The position numbers and the translations under genes were made by a program. Below are positions 37,714 to 46,873 of a stretch of 64,000 nt of DNA, piece by piece. The notes under the pieces were generated by a model. The model saw only the letters and a list, made by a program, of their open reading frames with translations, was not told the DNA's origin and did not search any database. The stretch comes from Pedobacter sp014947265. Its GTDB lineage: Bacteria > Bacteroidota > Bacteroidia > Sphingobacteriales > Sphingobacteriaceae. Numbering within the stretch: the stretch's first letter is position 1; each line of letters opens with the position of its first letter. Location of the stretch: NCBI RefSeq assembly GCF_014947265.1, contig NZ_JADCNK010000014.1, forward strand, positions 62,001 to 126,000, given 5' to 3'.

Positions 37714-37898
37714 ACCTTTCTTTAATGATTTCTCCTGAAGAATCTTTAAACCGAAATTCAAAAAAGCACAACAACGTCTGCAGAATCAGAAAATTATCCC
37801 TTATCACATTTATTTTTCCACAATCATTCAAATTAACATTAAGTTAATCTGATTATAAGGCATTTGCCTATACATTTGTTATAAACAAAACTTACCAT

Positions 37899-40800
37899 AT
37901 GAAAAGACCTTTACTTCTCATTTTACTTTTTCTGGTTTTCTCAAACTATTTATCTGCCCAGGTTTCATTAACGTCAATAAATACCGCAAAATCAGAAAAT
38001 TTTGACGGCATGACGGCAACAGGAACTTCGACTATTGCCGGGTGGAGTGCCGTTAAAGCAAGTGGCACAAACACAGCAGCCATTGGCTCAGCTTTAGCAT
38101 TAACGGTTTACACCGCTTCGTCAAATAGTGGTGCTGCCTATAATGCGGGAACAACCGGAGCGGCCGACCGTTCGTTAGGAAGTCTCGCCTCTGGTTCGTT
38201 AACGCCGAGGTTTGGCGCTGGTTTCCAGAATAACACAGGTGCAACCGTAACTTCAATTGATTTATCGGGCGTAATGGAGCAGTGGAGAACTGGTTCAACG
38301 GCCACGGTTAACGAAAAACTAAATTTCGAATATAGCTTTAATGCCACAAGTATTGCCGATGCATCGGCCACCTGGCTCCCGCTTACCGGCATGAACCTTA
38401 ACGAAAAGTTAATAACAACTACCACAGCAGCGGGCATTGATGGCAACTTACCAGCAAATCAAACGGCTATTTCGGGAAGCATCACCACAATTACTTGGGC
38501 AGATGGCGCTACGCTTTATATCCGCTGGACAGATACCGACGATTTAGGAAGCGATGGCATTTACACTGTCGACGATTTTAGCATCACACCAAAAGGCAGT
38601 ACTACAGCTACCCCTGTTTTATCGGCATCAAATACTTCATTGCTTTTCGGCGATCAAAATATCAATTCAAATGCTACAGCACAAAGTTATACATTAGGGG
38701 GAGCCAATTTAACGGCTGCTGTTTCCGTAAATTCAACAGCACCTTTCTTTGTCTCTAAAGACAATACTACTTTCAGCAATTCCATCAGTTATACCACAGC
38801 CGAAGTGGCTGCATCTCCATTGGTTTATGTACGTTTCAGCCCAACAGCAGGCGGCAATGCCACCGGAAATATTGCCAATACAAGCACTGGTGCCAGCCCT
38901 GTTAATGTTGCGGTAAACGGAAATGGATTATCAACAATTTTAACAGTAAACCAAACGGCTTTCGATTTTGGTTCCCAAAATACAGGCACCAATTCTACGG
39001 TACAAACCTTTAGCCTCAGTGCCACAGGCTTAACCGATGTCGTAAATATTACCACTGCAGCACCTTTTACGCTTTCGAAAGATAATGTGACCTACAGCAC
39101 TTCTTTAGTTTACACAGTGGCAGAGCTTGCCACAGGCAAAACAGTTTCGGCACGTTTTAGTCCAACAACACCTACAGCAGTTTCGGGCAATATCAGTATT
39201 GCAAGCACTGGCGCAAGCACGCAGAACATTGCACTTACAGGCCTGGGCACAACACCCCCTGCTGCCCTAACCCACGTGGTCATTTCCGAAATTTATGGTG
39301 GCGGCGGAAACACTGGTGCAACCTTCAAAAATGATTTTATCGAATTATACAACCCAGGTAACACCGCAGTTGATTTAACCGACTGGAGTGTACAGTATTT
39401 AAATGCTGCCGGAACAGGCAACTGGACCAAAACAGATTTAACAGGCAGTATCCCTGCAAAAAGTTTCTATTTGGTTCAGGAGATTGCTGGAACTGGCGGA
39501 ACCGTTAATTTGCCTACACCGGATGCAACCGGAACTTTAGCCTTGTCCGGTACAACCGGAAAAGTAATTTTAAGCAATTCAAATGTGCTTTTAACCGGTG
39601 CCAACCCATCAACCACTGTGGTAGTTGATAAAGTAGGCTTTGGCCCAACAGCCACCGGTTTCGAAACCGCACCTACCCCCGTAATCTCCAATACAACTTC
39701 AATTGAACGTAAAGCAAGTGCAACTTCAACAGCAGCAACTTTAGCCATTGGAGGTGCCGAAGAGTTTAATGGAAACGGTTACGATACCGACAACAACAGT
39801 ACCGATTTTGTAGTTACGGTTCCAAACCCGCAAAACACTTCGACAAAAGAACCAACAGGTGCTAATCATGTGGTCATTTCTGAAGTTTATGGCGGTGGCG
39901 GTAACAGCGGCGCTACCTATAAAAATGACTTTATCGAGCTGTATAACCCAACACTTTCAGCTGTAGATTTAACCGGCTGGAGCGTTCAGTATGCAAGCGC
40001 TACCGGTACAGGCAGCTGGGCAGCAACCACCTTATCGGGCTCTATCGCTCCCAAAGGTTTTTACCTCATCCAACAATCAGCAGGCACAGGTGGTACATTA
40101 GATTTACCAACACCTGATAAAATTGGCACGCTCACTTTATCGGGTACAACCGGAAAAATATTGTTAAGCAATTTGGCTACCCCACAAACAGGTGCAAACC
40201 CGGTTAATGCAAATATTATTGATAAAGTTGGTTTTGGAACAGCAAATGGCTACGAAGGTACTGCCCCTGCACCTGCCACAACCAACACCACATCAATTGA
40301 AAGAAAAGCAAGTGCAACATCAAATGCCACCACGATGGGTATTGGTGGTACAGAAGAATTTGCAGGTAATGGATACGATAGCGATGAAAATTCGTCAGAT
40401 TTTGTATTGAGGTCACCAAATCCACAAAACAGTTCGGTAACCGAGCCTGCTTCAACCACCGGTCCCTATTTAGTTGTTACGCCAAAAACACTGGCCTTCA
40501 GCAACCAGGCATTAAATACCACATCAGCTTCAAAAAGTTATGTACTCTCTGCCGGAAACTTAACCAATACCACTACTTTAACAACAACAGCTCCTTATGC
40601 TATTTCTAAAGATAACGTTACTTTTTCTACTACATTAAGTTATAGTGTAGCCGATTTAGCCACAAACCAAACGGTGTATGTAAAATTTAGTCCAACAGCT
40701 GTGGGCAATTCAACCGGTGCCGTTTTACATGCCAGTGCGGGTGCAACTTCGGTTCCACTTTCATTAACCGGCGCGGCGGTTGACCCTAACCAAACGGCTT

Positions 40801-43670
40801 TCAGCTTTGAGAACTGTACTACCGTGGGTAGCGCAGCCCTATCCGATGGTTTTTATCAATACAGCGTAACCGGCGCACAAACCTGGGGCTGTACCACTAC
40901 TTTCGGACATGATGCCAGCGACCCAACTGGTGTAGCCAGCGCAGGAAATGCCCTCCAGATTAATGGTTATGCGGGTGGTAATATTTTAAATGAGGATTGG
41001 TTGATTTCGCCAGCCTTAAATATCACTTCGTTTAACTATGCCATTTTATCTTTCTGGACGAGATCAGCTTTCGCGGGAGATAAATTACAACTCAAAATTT
41101 CTACAAACTATACCGGCTCGGGTAACCCTGCACTGGCCACATGGACCAGTTTAGATGGTAAATTCCCTGAAACGGGTAGCGATAAATGGACCAAATCAGA
41201 CAATATAGACTTGTCGGCATACAAGGGCACACCGGTTTATGTAGCCATTGTGTATAATTCTACTACTTCTTCGGCCAGCCGTTGGACGGTTGATGATTTT
41301 GCAGTAACCAACTCAAGCACGCCACCAGCGGTTGACATTACCACTTCGCCATCAAGCCTTGCTTTCGGTTTCCAGGCGGTTAATACCACTTCTGCTGCAA
41401 ATAGCTTTGGTTTCTCTGCAGGCAACTTAACGGGCGATGTCACCTTAACCGCGCCGGCTAATTTTACCTTATCAAAAACAACTACCGGAACCTATAGCAG
41501 TAGCATCACTTACCCAAAGGCCGAGATCAACAATACTTCACCAACGGTTTATGCTAAATTTTCGCCAACGGTGGTGAATACCAGCTATACCGGCAATGTA
41601 AGCATTGCTACTCCTGGTTCGGCAAATAAAACCGTGGCCTTAACCGGAAACACTTTCGATATTGCCAACACTTTAGAAGTAGTGAACTGGAACATCGAAT
41701 GGTTTGGTAGTCCTGCTCAGGATCCATCGAACGATCCACAACAGGCGGCTAACGTTAAAACCGTAGTGAACAACCTCAATGCAGATATTTATGGTTTTGC
41801 AGAGGTGGTAGATACCACTTTGTTTAGAAATACCGTTTTACCTGCCGGATACAATGTTTTATTCAGCGAGTTCGGATCCTATGCTGATAATAAAGTCGAT
41901 GCCGACTATCCATTGGCACAAAAACTGGCTTTTATGTACCGCACCGATCTCATTAAGCCTATTTCTACTTTAGGTATTTTAAGAGATACCTATAACCCTG
42001 CTGTACCCGCAACCAGTGTTGATGGTACCCCCTACAAAAACTGGTCATCGGGCCGTTTTCCTTACATGATGCAGGCGCAGGTGAAGATCAACAATAAATT
42101 AGATACCGTTTATTTTATAGAAATTCATGCGAAAGCAAACACAGGCCCAACAGCCGATCAGATTGATGCCTATAACCGTAGAAAAGGCGGAAATAAACAA
42201 TTGAAAGATTGGCTGGACGCAAACCTCGCTGGTAAAAAAGTGATTATTCTTGGCGATTTTAACGATGTACTGGATGCTGATAAAACCATTGCACCAATGC
42301 CTGCAGGTACCGGCACTTCCTATTCCGATTTCACCCAGGATGCAACTAATTATTTCCCTGTAACCTTACCACTAAGTTTGGCAGGGAAACAATCTACCGC
42401 CGGATTTAATACCGTAATTGATAACGTCATCATCACGAAAAACCTAAACCAAAACTACATACCCGCCTCGGCCGAGGTTTTAGATGCCGTTAAAAACCTG
42501 GTAACCAATTACAGTTCTACCACAACAGATCATTATCCGATTAAAACGAGGTATTTATTCGGCAATGGTGCACCCGCAATCGATGCAGTGGCCAACCAGG
42601 CGGTTTGTTATTCACCAGAAAACCAAAGTATTTCTTTAACCGGAATTTCTGCTGGTCCTGAAACCACACAAAGCACTACACTTTCTGTTACTTCAGATAA
42701 CGCTAACCTGTTCGATGTATTAACAGTAGCAGCAAACGGTGCCGATAAAGGAACGATTACTTATCACTTAAAAAACAATGTAAGCGGTGTTGCCAATATT
42801 ACCGTTACCGTAATGGATAATGGCGGAACAGATTTTGGTGGTGTAGATAAAACCACTAAAACTTTCAAATTAACGGTTACTTCAACCGCTACAGCTAGTA
42901 TTGCCGGCACATCAGCAGTCTGCTTAAACGGAGCCGCTCAAACCATCACCTTTACCGGGGCAAACGGAACTGCACCTTATACTTTCACCTATAACATTAA
43001 CGGCGGAACAAGTAAAACGGCAACAACAACCGCAACAAGCACATCGGTAACGGTTTCGGCACCCACTAATGTAGCCGGTACCTTTGCCTATAATTTAGTA
43101 AACGTTAAAGATGCAAATTGCGGTCAGGTACAAACCGGAACCGCTACTGTAACCATAAATGCCTTACCTCTGGTTTCCATCAGCAGCAATAAAGGCGTAA
43201 GCATCTCTAAAGGCGATGCCCTGATTTTAACCGCTGTAGGCGGAGTACAATACAGCTGGACAGGTGCAGAAATTACCAGCGGGCAAAATACGGCATGGGT
43301 AACCATCAGGCCGAAACAAAGCGGCACCTATAAAGTAACCGTTACCAATGCCAGTGGTTGTGTAAGCGATCAGACGATTTCAATTACCGTAACTGAAGAT
43401 TATAAGTTAGAAGCCAGTACAGTAATCACCCCTAATGGTGATGGGTATAATGATAAATTTATCGTAAAAAACATCGATTATTATCCAAACAATACCTTAA
43501 GAATATTTGATAAGGCCGGGCGGGTTTTATATACCAGGCAAACTTATGCCAATGATTGGGATGGAACCATAAACGGAAGCCCGCTAAACGAAGGCACCTA
43601 TTACTACATCATCGATCTCGGTAAGGGCATCGGTACATTCAAAGGTTTTATCAACATCATTAGAGACTAA
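37899..43670 (+). CDS. Secreted multidomain nuclease-like protein with lamin-tail domains and T9SS type B C-terminus
   Basis: 1,923 residues with a signal peptide (cleaved near LSAQ, residue 21). Order: N-terminal beta domain; immunoglobulin-like repeats (about 230-450); two lamin-tail domains starting at His459 and His657, 198 residues apart and highly similar (ISEIYGGGGN, NDFIELYNP); another Ig-like repeat; a choice-of-anchor/cleaved-adhesin-like domain (about 970-1145); an endonuclease/exonuclease/phosphatase domain from about 1259 to 1548 with NWNIEW, AEV, IEIHAKA, GDFND, IDNVI and DHYPI, so all catalytic positions are present; Ig-like domains; and from about 1838 a gliding-motility-type C-terminal domain (VITPNGDGYNDKF) that directs type IX secretion. 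It is probably a cell-surface or released nuclease or phosphatase. A PorP/SprF gene follows 8 bases later. Confidence 0.9.
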   Translation: MKRPLLLILLFLVFSNYLSAQVSLTSINTAKSENFDGMTATGTSTIAGWSAVKASGTNTAAIGSALALTVYTASSNSGAAYNAGTTGAADRSLGSLASGSLTPRFGAGFQNNTGATVTSIDLSGVMEQWRTGSTATVNEKLNFEYSFNATSIADASATWLPLTGMNLNEKLITTTTAAGIDGNLPANQTAISGSITTITWADGATLYIRWTDTDDLGSDGIYTVDDFSITPKGSTTATPVLSASNTSLLFGDQNINSNATAQSYTLGGANLTAAVSVNSTAPFFVSKDNTTFSNSISYTTAEVAASPLVYVRFSPTAGGNATGNIANTSTGASPVNVAVNGNGLSTILTVNQTAFDFGSQNTGTNSTVQTFSLSATGLTDVVNITTAAPFTLSKDNVTYSTSLVYTVAELATGKTVSARFSPTTPTAVSGNISIASTGASTQNIALTGLGTTPPAALTHVVISEIYGGGGNTGATFKNDFIELYNPGNTAVDLTDWSVQYLNAAGTGNWTKTDLTGSIPAKSFYLVQEIAGTGGTVNLPTPDATGTLALSGTTGKVILSNSNVLLTGANPSTTVVVDKVGFGPTATGFETAPTPVISNTTSIERKASATSTAATLAIGGAEEFNGNGYDTDNNSTDFVVTVPNPQNTSTKEPTGANHVVISEVYGGGGNSGATYKNDFIELYNPTLSAVDLTGWSVQYASATGTGSWAATTLSGSIAPKGFYLIQQSAGTGGTLDLPTPDKIGTLTLSGTTGKILLSNLATPQTGANPVNANIIDKVGFGTANGYEGTAPAPATTNTTSIERKASATSNATTMGIGGTEEFAGNGYDSDENSSDFVLRSPNPQNSSVTEPASTTGPYLVVTPKTLAFSNQALNTTSASKSYVLSAGNLTNTTTLTTTAPYAISKDNVTFSTTLSYSVADLATNQTVYVKFSPTAVGNSTGAVLHASAGATSVPLSLTGAAVDPNQTAFSFENCTTVGSAALSDGFYQYSVTGAQTWGCTTTFGHDASDPTGVASAGNALQINGYAGGNILNEDWLISPALNITSFNYAILSFWTRSAFAGDKLQLKISTNYTGSGNPALATWTSLDGKFPETGSDKWTKSDNIDLSAYKGTPVYVAIVYNSTTSSASRWTVDDFAVTNSSTPPAVDITTSPSSLAFGFQAVNTTSAANSFGFSAGNLTGDVTLTAPANFTLSKTTTGTYSSSITYPKAEINNTSPTVYAKFSPTVVNTSYTGNVSIATPGSANKTVALTGNTFDIANTLEVVNWNIEWFGSPAQDPSNDPQQAANVKTVVNNLNADIYGFAEVVDTTLFRNTVLPAGYNVLFSEFGSYADNKVDADYPLAQKLAFMYRTDLIKPISTLGILRDTYNPAVPATSVDGTPYKNWSSGRFPYMMQAQVKINNKLDTVYFIEIHAKANTGPTADQIDAYNRRKGGNKQLKDWLDANLAGKKVIILGDFNDVLDADKTIAPMPAGTGTSYSDFTQDATNYFPVTLPLSLAGKQSTAGFNTVIDNVIITKNLNQNYIPASAEVLDAVKNLVTNYSSTTTDHYPIKTRYLFGNGAPAIDAVANQAVCYSPENQSISLTGISAGPETTQSTTLSVTSDNANLFDVLTVAANGADKGTITYHLKNNVSGVANITVTVMDNGGTDFGGVDKTTKTFKLTVTSTATASIAGTSAVCLNGAAQTITFTGANGTAPYTFTYNINGGTSKTATTTATSTSVTVSAPTNVAGTFAYNLVNVKDANCGQVQTGTATVTINALPLVSISSNKGVSISKGDALILTAVGGVQYSWTGAEITSGQNTAWVTIRPKQSGTYKVTVTNASGCVSDQTISITVTEDYKLEASTVITPNGDGYNDKFIVKNIDYYPNNTLRIFDKAGRVLYTRQTYANDWDGTINGSPLNEGTYYYIIDLGKGIGTFKGFINIIRD

Positions 43671-43678
43671 TTACAGAC

Positions 43679-44599
43679 ATGAGAGCAATTACCAAAAACA
43701 TAAAGCAAATGCGTCGCGTAACGTTTCTATTTGCAGCCAGTATATTATTTTTAGGGTCGGTAAAAGCACAGATCCTTCCACTTAATGCACAATATTTCCA
43801 GAACCGCTACCTGGTTAATCCATCAATGGCGGGTATCACCGAAGGTTTTAACATCAACGGAAGTTTCCGCAAGCAGTGGTCTAACATTCCCGGTGCACCT
43901 ATTACCCAGAGTGTTACTTTAGATCAGCAGGTAAACAAAGTGGGTTGGGGCATAAACATCTACAACGAGAAATCGGGTGGCATCCAGCGCACCAAAGCCG
44001 TTGGAACCTTTGCGTATCACCTTCCCTTGAACAGTGACGATCAGAAACTAAACTTCGGGATTTCATTCGGTGCAAGTCAGGATAAACTGGATTTAAGCAG
44101 TGTAAGAAACAGCGACATTAACGACCCGTCCATCGCCCGTTTTAACGACCGGGGTTATTACCTGGATGGCGATTTCGGGATCTCTTATACTTCGAAAGGA
44201 TTAACTGTTGAAGGTGCCGTACCGAACATGCGTTCCGTTTTCAGAAAAGACGATTTAAACTTTGCCAACAAACCTACATTTTATTCGGCGGTGAGTTATA
44301 AGTTCATGCTGGGATCGGGCATTAACGGAATCAGCCTGGAGCCTAAAGGTGTTTTCAGGGGAATTAAAAATTATGATAATTTATGGGATGCCGGCTTGAA
44401 TGCCAATTTTGCCAACGATAAATTGTACGTAATGGCCATGTACCACAATACGCAAAACGCTACCGTTGGTTTTGGCATGAATTACAAATCAACCTTATAT
44501 TTTATGGCTTATTACAATACCGCAACATCCGCCATCAGTGGTTATACCGATGGCGATTTTGAAGTGAATATCAGGGTAAACATTGGCAAGAAACCATAA
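43679..44599 (+). CDS. PorP/SprF family type IX secretion membrane protein
   Basis: 306 residues; the start could also be Met11 (MRRVTFLF), which leaves a normal signal peptide ending at VKAQ. The NAQYFQNRYLVNPSMAGITEGFNINGSFRKQW opening and the beta-barrel pattern are characteristic of PorP/SprF outer-membrane proteins. SprF-type genes often follow genes for substrates with type B C-terminal domains and are needed for their attachment or secretion; the 8-base gap here fits that pairing. Confidence 0.93.
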   Translation: MRAITKNIKQMRRVTFLFAASILFLGSVKAQILPLNAQYFQNRYLVNPSMAGITEGFNINGSFRKQWSNIPGAPITQSVTLDQQVNKVGWGINIYNEKSGGIQRTKAVGTFAYHLPLNSDDQKLNFGISFGASQDKLDLSSVRNSDINDPSIARFNDRGYYLDGDFGISYTSKGLTVEGAVPNMRSVFRKDDLNFANKPTFYSAVSYKFMLGSGINGISLEPKGVFRGIKNYDNLWDAGLNANFANDKLYVMAMYHNTQNATVGFGMNYKSTLYFMAYYNTATSAISGYTDGDFEVNIRVNIGKKP

Positions 44600-44732
44600 T
44601 TTAAGCGATTGTCGTCATCCTCGCGCATTCGGGGATCTTAATGCAACAATATGCGTTATGCTGAACTCGTTTAAGTTTTAAAGAACGTTCGTCATCCTCG
44701 CGCAGGCGGGGATCTTAATGCAATAGAAAACG

Positions 44733-44766
44733 AAAAGCCACAGATTTAAACCTCTGTGGCTTTTTT
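44733..44766 (+). terminator. PorP/SprF terminator
   Basis: AAAAGCCACAGA-tttaaacc-TCTGTGGCTTTTTT. Confidence 0.85.
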
Positions 44767-44779
44767 ATTGGTTGCAGTG

Positions 44780-45237
44780 CCTTACCTCTACCCGCCTATC
44801 CGCACCTTTCCCCTGAAAGGGAAAGGACTAAAAAACAAATTATCGCACCCTGCGATAGGCCCCTCGCTATTTGCTCCCTGCTATCCGGCCTAGCAGATTT
44901 TCGCAGGAAAAAGCACGGAAATCTTTGCAGTTCCCCTCATTACCCCACAGCCCAAGGCAGGATCAAGCGGGTGCGATGGGATAAGCCAGGGTAAGAGCCT
45001 CGATACTGGCGCTATTAAGATTTCCGTAGGTTTTTACAAGAAATTGCGTAGCAATCTTTTATACCTATAAAAACAACATTATCAGATAAAAAACGATGCA
45101 AGCCTTGGGTTTTTGTTTCTTTTGGGCCAAGCCAACCTGCGAAGCAAGCTTGAAGGCCTATAAAAAAATATACACAACTGAAAAAAGAAAGAGCCTCTCG
45201 GCGGCGGTCAGCCGAGGCAAGACCGAGCAAGGGTAAA
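44780..45237 (+). repeat. Array-type repeat element, diverged and interrupted copy
   Basis: Shares CTATCCGGCCT, CAGATTTTCGC-GGAAAAAGCACGGAAAT, GCAAGCCTTG and CCGAGGCAAGACCGAGC with the divergent unit at 48211-48520. Its CCTTGG-gttttTGTTTCTTTTGG-gCCAAG segment keeps the outer pairing with different bases (CTTGG/CCAAG instead of CTTGAT/ATCAAG), and the second stem is split by about 50 inserted bases. Confidence 0.65.
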
Positions 45238-45494
45238 AACTTACAATTGTCATTCTGAACGCAGTGAAGAATCTTTAGGTAAAAGATCCTTCGTACCTCA
45301 GGATGACAGAAAACAGCCAGACAAAAGCTACATATTTGATTACATTAATAGCGAGAGCATTAAGGTTCCCGCATGCGCGGGAATGACGATAGTATTAGAT
45401 AACTTCCAATAGAACTTAAATCCATACCATTAAAATAATAGATTTCCTCACAAAAACTTCCCCTTCCCCTTTCATTTTTCCTATTTTTACCCCT

Positions 45495-46691
45495 ATGGCT
45501 AAACTTATCAATCTCGAAGTATTTCAGCGTTTCTTCCGCTCCGGACAAGTTGGCGGTTTCCTATTACTGATCTGCGTAGCCATATCCTTACTCATTGCCA
45601 ATACCGCTTCAAAAGAAAGTTTCGAAACCTTTTTAGCTACAAAAATCGGCTTTGGCGCCATCAACTACAGCATTTTAGCCTGGGTAAACGACGCTTTAAT
45701 GGCTATATTCTTCTTATTAGTAGGATTGGAAATCAAACGCGAACTGCTCGAAGGCGAATTATCTTCTGTTAAAAGTGCAGCCTTACCCGTAATTGCAGCC
45801 CTGGGCGGCATGCTTGTTCCAGCGCTAATTTATTCGTTGTTCAATAAAGGTACAGAAACTGCCGGAGGCTGGGGCATCCCTATGGCTACCGACATTGCCT
45901 TTGCCCTCGCCATTATCGCCATGCTCGGTAAAAGCGTACCCACCAGTTTAAAAATATTCCTGGCTGCGCTGGCCATTGTCGACGATCTTGGTGCCATTCT
46001 TGTGATCGCAATCTTTTATACCAACCAGATTCATTTCGAATACCTGGCGATGGCAGGAGGTACCCTCGTTCTTTTAGGCTTAATGAACTATTTCGGTGTA
46101 AAGAAACTTGTGTTTTATCTTATCCCGGGCGTATTCCTCTGGTATTTCATCCACCACTCCGGCATCCATGCTACCATTGCAGGTGTATTACTGGCTTTCA
46201 CCATCCCTACCAATGAAACAGATGTTGAATCGCCTTTAGAAAAACTGGAGCATTTTTTAACCACTCCCGTTAATTACCTCATTATGCCGGTTTTCGCGCT
46301 GGCCAATACCAATATCACCTTCCAGAAAGAAATGCTTACGGGATTGGTTTCTCCTTTGGGTCTCGGCATTATCGTCGGTTTATTTGTAGGGAAAACCATT
46401 GGCGTAACCTTTTTCAGTTGGCTTGCCGTGAAACTGAAATGGGCTGATTTACCCACCGGGGCAGGCTGGAAACACATCTTAGGTTTGGGCATGCTCGCCG
46501 GAATCGGTTTTACCATGTCGATTTTTATTGCGCTGCTCTCTTTTAGCGAAGTGCTGCATGTATCAGAAGCGAAGTTTGCGATTTTAACCGCATCTGTTTT
46601 ATCTGGTGTAGTGGGGTTTGTGTTTTTGAAATCGGTTAAAGCTCAGGAATTAACCATAGAAGGCAGTTTAACCACAGAGGACACCAAGTAA
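45495..46691 (+). CDS. nhaA: Na+/H+ antiporter NhaA
   Basis: 398 residues with about 12 membrane helices. The key aspartates sit at the same numbers as in Escherichia coli NhaA: Asp133 (ATDIAFAL), Asp163 and Asp164 (AIVDDLGAI). The pH-sensing loop, VGLEIKRELLEGEL and GIGFTMSIFIALLSF are also present. It exchanges Na+ or Li+ for protons at the inner membrane. The last ~10 residues (SLTTEDTK) are encoded by an AACCACAGAGGACACC dispersed repeat, so the C-terminus was extended or replaced by repeat DNA. Confidence 0.95.
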   Translation: MAKLINLEVFQRFFRSGQVGGFLLLICVAISLLIANTASKESFETFLATKIGFGAINYSILAWVNDALMAIFFLLVGLEIKRELLEGELSSVKSAALPVIAALGGMLVPALIYSLFNKGTETAGGWGIPMATDIAFALAIIAMLGKSVPTSLKIFLAALAIVDDLGAILVIAIFYTNQIHFEYLAMAGGTLVLLGLMNYFGVKKLVFYLIPGVFLWYFIHHSGIHATIAGVLLAFTIPTNETDVESPLEKLEHFLTTPVNYLIMPVFALANTNITFQKEMLTGLVSPLGLGIIVGLFVGKTIGVTFFSWLAVKLKWADLPTGAGWKHILGLGMLAGIGFTMSIFIALLSFSEVLHVSEAKFAILTASVLSGVVGFVFLKSVKAQELTIEGSLTTEDTK

Positions 46692-46873
46692 GACACAGAG
46701 AGGCACAGAGCCCCCTATCCGCCTATCACCCCCTTTACCCTAAGAGAATAGAAATAAAAGAGAATTTCCTCATAACCACCCCCACCCCTCCTAAATTAGG
46801 AGGGGAGTTCACCTCATAGTTTCAAAGGGATCAATTTATGGACGCTGCCTCTACTCCTTGCTATCGCATCATG
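46692..46873. repeat. Repeats after nhaA
   Basis: The CACAGAGGCACAGAG repeat continues from nhaA; a block at 46767-46858 with the hairpin CCCCTCCT-aaatt-AGGAGGGG is repeated at 49770-49865 (about 90% identical by eye). Confidence 0.6.

Larger units (their letters stand above)
36967..37898. repeat. Gene-free repeat block before the large secreted protein
   Basis: No gene. It holds the inverted structured element at 37058-37131; a CTAAGATGTCTAAGGTGGT / ACCACCTTAGACACCTAAG inverted repeat at about 37424-37492 with a 30-base spacer; ACCATATAAG / CTTATATGGT units at 37530-37580; and a near-perfect long palindrome at 37619-37713 with arms GAAGCAATCTTT / AAAGATTGCTTC and outer CATTATAAGAAGG / CTCGCAATGACG. 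Confidence 0.7.
44600..45494. repeat. Gene-free repeat block between PorP/SprF and nhaA
   Basis: No gene. CGTCATCCTCGCGCA-ggcGGGGATCTTAATGCA arms at about 44612 and 44686; terminator at 44733-44766; a diverged copy of the array element of 46.9-48.5 kb at about 44780-45237; and CGCATGCGCGGGAATGACG at about 45371-45389. The last 80 bases before nhaA are AT-rich and end in CTATTTTTAC, one mismatch from a -7 box. Confidence 0.65.
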
